DNA of 51,086 nt from NCBI GenBank assembly GCA_022711465.1, contig JAKLEZ010000034.1, positions 1-51,086 of the forward strand, given 5' to 3'. Source of the DNA: Planctomycetota bacterium. Its GTDB lineage: Bacteria > Planctomycetota > Phycisphaerae > UBA1845 > PWPN01. Position numbers and translations under genes: made by a program. This document shows, piece after piece, positions 49,394 through 51,086 of this stretch. How positions within the stretch are numbered: position 1 is the stretch's first letter; every line of letters begins with the position of its first letter. A model generated the notes under the pieces. That model saw only the letters and a list, made by a program, of their open reading frames with translations. It did no database searches and was not told the DNA's origin.

Positions 49394-50818
49394 TCACGGC
49401 TGATAGGGCACCGCACCCGTTGCATCCGTTCGATAGCCCCACCTCTTCACGTATTCCTGGCCAGGAAGGAAGGCATCTTCGCACCGCTTCAGCTCGTCTC
49501 CAAGCCGTGATTCCAGTTCGGCCTGGATGGCTTGGTACTGCGCGTGACCGGCCAGGTTGCGCTGCTGGTAGGGGTCTTCCCGGTTGTCGAACAGCAGCCA
49601 GGGGCCGTCCAGTGAGCGAACGTACGTGTACCGGCTCGTGCGGACACCGCGGTACTCCCGCCCGCCCCGCTCGCGCGTCCACTCGCCAAATGGGGTCACG
49701 CAGCAGATCAGGGCAGCGCGGTCCTCATCCACCTGCTCTCCCCGCAACCAGGCCGAGCGATCCACACCCTGCACAGTCGAAGGGATCGCAATGCCAGCCA
49801 AACCCAGCAGCGTCGGCATGATGTCGGGAGTTCCCAGGGGCGCGGACAGTCTCCGGCCAGTTGGGCCGAGACCATTGGGCCAGCTCACCACAAGAGGCAC
49901 CAGGATGGACTCGTCCCAGGGACGCTGTTTGCGGGTCTGGGCGTGAGATCCAAGCATGTCGCCGTGGTCCGAGGTGAACACCAGGATGGTATTGCCGGCA
50001 ATCCCGCACTCCACCAGTGTCTGGGACAAGCGGCCCACACAATCATCGAGGGCGGCGCAGTGGGCATAGTAGCCGGCCAGGTCGCGGCGGGCCGCTCTTT
50101 CGGCCTCCAGGGGCACATTGGGGCGGAGTCGCAACCGCTCGAGCTCGAAAAGCCTTCGGTATCGCTCGGGAGCGGTCTCGTATGGGTTGTGTGGCGGCCC
50201 CCACGCCAGCACGAGCAGAAACGGCTCGCGTAGATGAGCCCTGATGTAACCGATCGCCTCCTCGGTCTGAGCCGGGGCGTCGTAACCTCTCCAGTGTTGT
50301 TTCTCGTTCGTGTCCGCGTAGAACACGGAATGGTTGTAGTCGTGAGTGCATTCGCAAGCCCGCCAGAACTCGAAGCCCTGCCGGCGATCTGGCGGGATAA
50401 AGTTGGACCGCCCGTGGCCGTCAAGGTGCCATTTCCCGATGTAGGCCGTTCGATAGCCGGCCCTTGCGAAGGCCTGCGCGAGGGAGACCGCTTCCTGATT
50501 GAGGCACACATCGTTGAGGAACACCCCGTGCTTCACCGGATAGCGCCCGGTCATCAGAGAAGCCCGGTACGGCGAGCACACCGGGCAGGTCGAGACGGTC
50601 GTGGTGAGTACCACCCCGTGGGTGGCGAGCCGGTCCAGGCAGGGAGTGCGGGCGTTGTCGTCGCCGGCAAATCCCACGGCCTGGGCGCGCCACTGATCAG
50701 CGAGAAGGAAGACTACGTTCGGGCGGGCACGCGGAGCTTCGGCGCACCGAGCTGCATCCCCCCAGCCGCCCAGATTGGTTGCCGTTAGGGCCAGGAAAAG
50801 CACGCATGCTCTGCTCAT
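49394..50818 (-). CDS. Secreted formylglycine-dependent sulfatase
   Basis: 474 residues. ATG 50818 lies 6 bases after GGAG; 50824 is an alternative. Signal peptide VLFLALTATNLGGWGDAARC. The sulfatase signature CSPYRASLMTGRYPVKHG has the Cys converted to formylglycine. Metal-binding and catalytic segments: NVVFLLADQWRAQAVG, TAYIGKWHLDGHG, VFTSDHGDMLGSHAQTRKQR. It hydrolyses sulfate esters, probably of a polysaccharide, in the periplasm or outside. It shares strand and neighbourhood with the Tat isomerase-like gene, and both may be controlled by the LacI protein. No maturase is in the window. Confidence 0.94.
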   Translation of the reverse strand: MSRACVLFLALTATNLGGWGDAARCAEAPRARPNVVFLLADQWRAQAVGFAGDDNARTPCLDRLATHGVVLTTTVSTCPVCSPYRASLMTGRYPVKHGVFLNDVCLNQEAVSLAQAFARAGYRTAYIGKWHLDGHGRSNFIPPDRRQGFEFWRACECTHDYNHSVFYADTNEKQHWRGYDAPAQTEEAIGYIRAHLREPFLLVLAWGPPHNPYETAPERYRRLFELERLRLRPNVPLEAERAARRDLAGYYAHCAALDDCVGRLSQTLVECGIAGNTILVFTSDHGDMLGSHAQTRKQRPWDESILVPLVVSWPNGLGPTGRRLSAPLGTPDIMPTLLGLAGIAIPSTVQGVDRSAWLRGEQVDEDRAALICCVTPFGEWTRERGGREYRGVRTSRYTYVRSLDGPWLLFDNREDPYQQRNLAGHAQYQAIQAELESRLGDELKRCEDAFLPGQEYVKRWGYRTDATGAVPYQP

Positions 50819-51086
50819 GGGCATCTCCGGGATCAGAGCTGAGAGACTTCCCCAGGGGCCCGCGCGTGCTGACGTAAGGGCATGGACCCAGAAAGGGAAT
50901 CACTGCCGCCGGCAGTTTATCTGAGGAGGCCGGATCGTGCAATTGCCCGCTCGGGAGGCACAGCGATTCCGCAAGTATCGCTCGTGGGCGTGGCTGATCA
51001 AGGATTTACATTCGGACAGGTTGTGAGGCAGGTTCGCAATGGGGTTTTCGGGTTGCGGAGGCGAGAGAGAGCGGCCTCGGGGTCAG
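50819..51086. other. Upstream region of the sulfatase gene, to window end
   Basis: About 270 bases without a supported gene. No consensus promoter stands out. The only open frames are short and out of context. Confidence 0.45.

Noticed and set aside
1..51086. CRISPR array, rRNA genes, further tRNAs
   Set aside because: No regularly spaced short repeats and no rRNA-like sequence seen; only one tRNA found by eye.

Overview
The window reads as chromosome of a Planctomycetota bacterium, most likely of the Phycisphaerae type. This is inferred from gene style, not from a marker gene. The GC content is high. Two pseudopilins share an N-terminal FTLIEVLVVVAIIALLI helix and an H-x9-DG tail. Several secreted proteins end in an EF-hand/dockerin-like tail (DxDGDVDxxDFGxFQxC...DPxC near the stop). 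There is also a planctomycete-type ECF sigma factor, a large WD40 protein, a formylglycine sulfatase, a Tat-exported sugar-isomerase-like protein and a PEP-CTERM-like tail.

Layout. 1-3.3 kb: a polymorphic-toxin scrapyard with the tail of an ISAs1-family element, a small membrane protein, an ADP-ribosylglycohydrolase, a headless Rhs tip carrying an LHH/HNH nuclease toxin, and its probable immunity gene. 3.3-4.7 kb: an ECF sigma factor lacking region 4, then an empty stretch. 4.7-10.8 kb: a giant secreted pentapeptide-repeat protein, a secreted PHB-depolymerase-like esterase and an exported protein whose last codons were replaced by an intact ISAs1 insertion (10799-12095, perfect 10-bp target duplication). 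12.3-16.8 kb: a lipoprotein, a WD40 protein apparently missing its N-terminal part, a nitroreductase and a gene fragment. 16.9-21.2 kb: a compact integrative element (HTH protein, primase-helicase, a cluster of palindromic repeats, excisionase-like and XRE-like proteins, tyrosine integrase) integrated in the 3' end of tRNA-Ile(GAT).

21.4-24 kb: a NicO-type Ni/Co transporter coupled to a class I glutamine amidotransferase. 24-30.4 kb: a secreted cassette of GDPD with dockerin-like tail, a candidate small RNA or attenuator, pseudopilin no. 1 and a double beta-propeller with dockerin-like tail, closed by a strong terminator. 30.5-35.7 kb: a kelch lipoprotein, a coiled-coil membrane protein and a transglutaminase. 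35.8-39.4 kb: the sdhCAB succinate dehydrogenase operon with a recognisable promoter. 40-41.4 kb: a cation/proton antiporter. 41.9-50.8 kb: a LacI regulator with a probable autoregulatory operator, a LamG protein with dockerin-like tail, pseudopilin no. 2, decayed sequence with an orphan dockerin-like tail, a Tat sugar-isomerase-like protein and a sulfatase. The last group looks like a glycan-use locus.

The least explained items are the tRNA-Ile element with its palindrome cluster, the shared Cys-terminated dockerin-like tail with its two detached relics, the pseudopilin-secreted-protein cassette that occurs twice, the candidate RNA at 26.35-26.46 kb, and the toxin-immunity remnants at the left edge. 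All identifications come from reading motifs; no database search was run.
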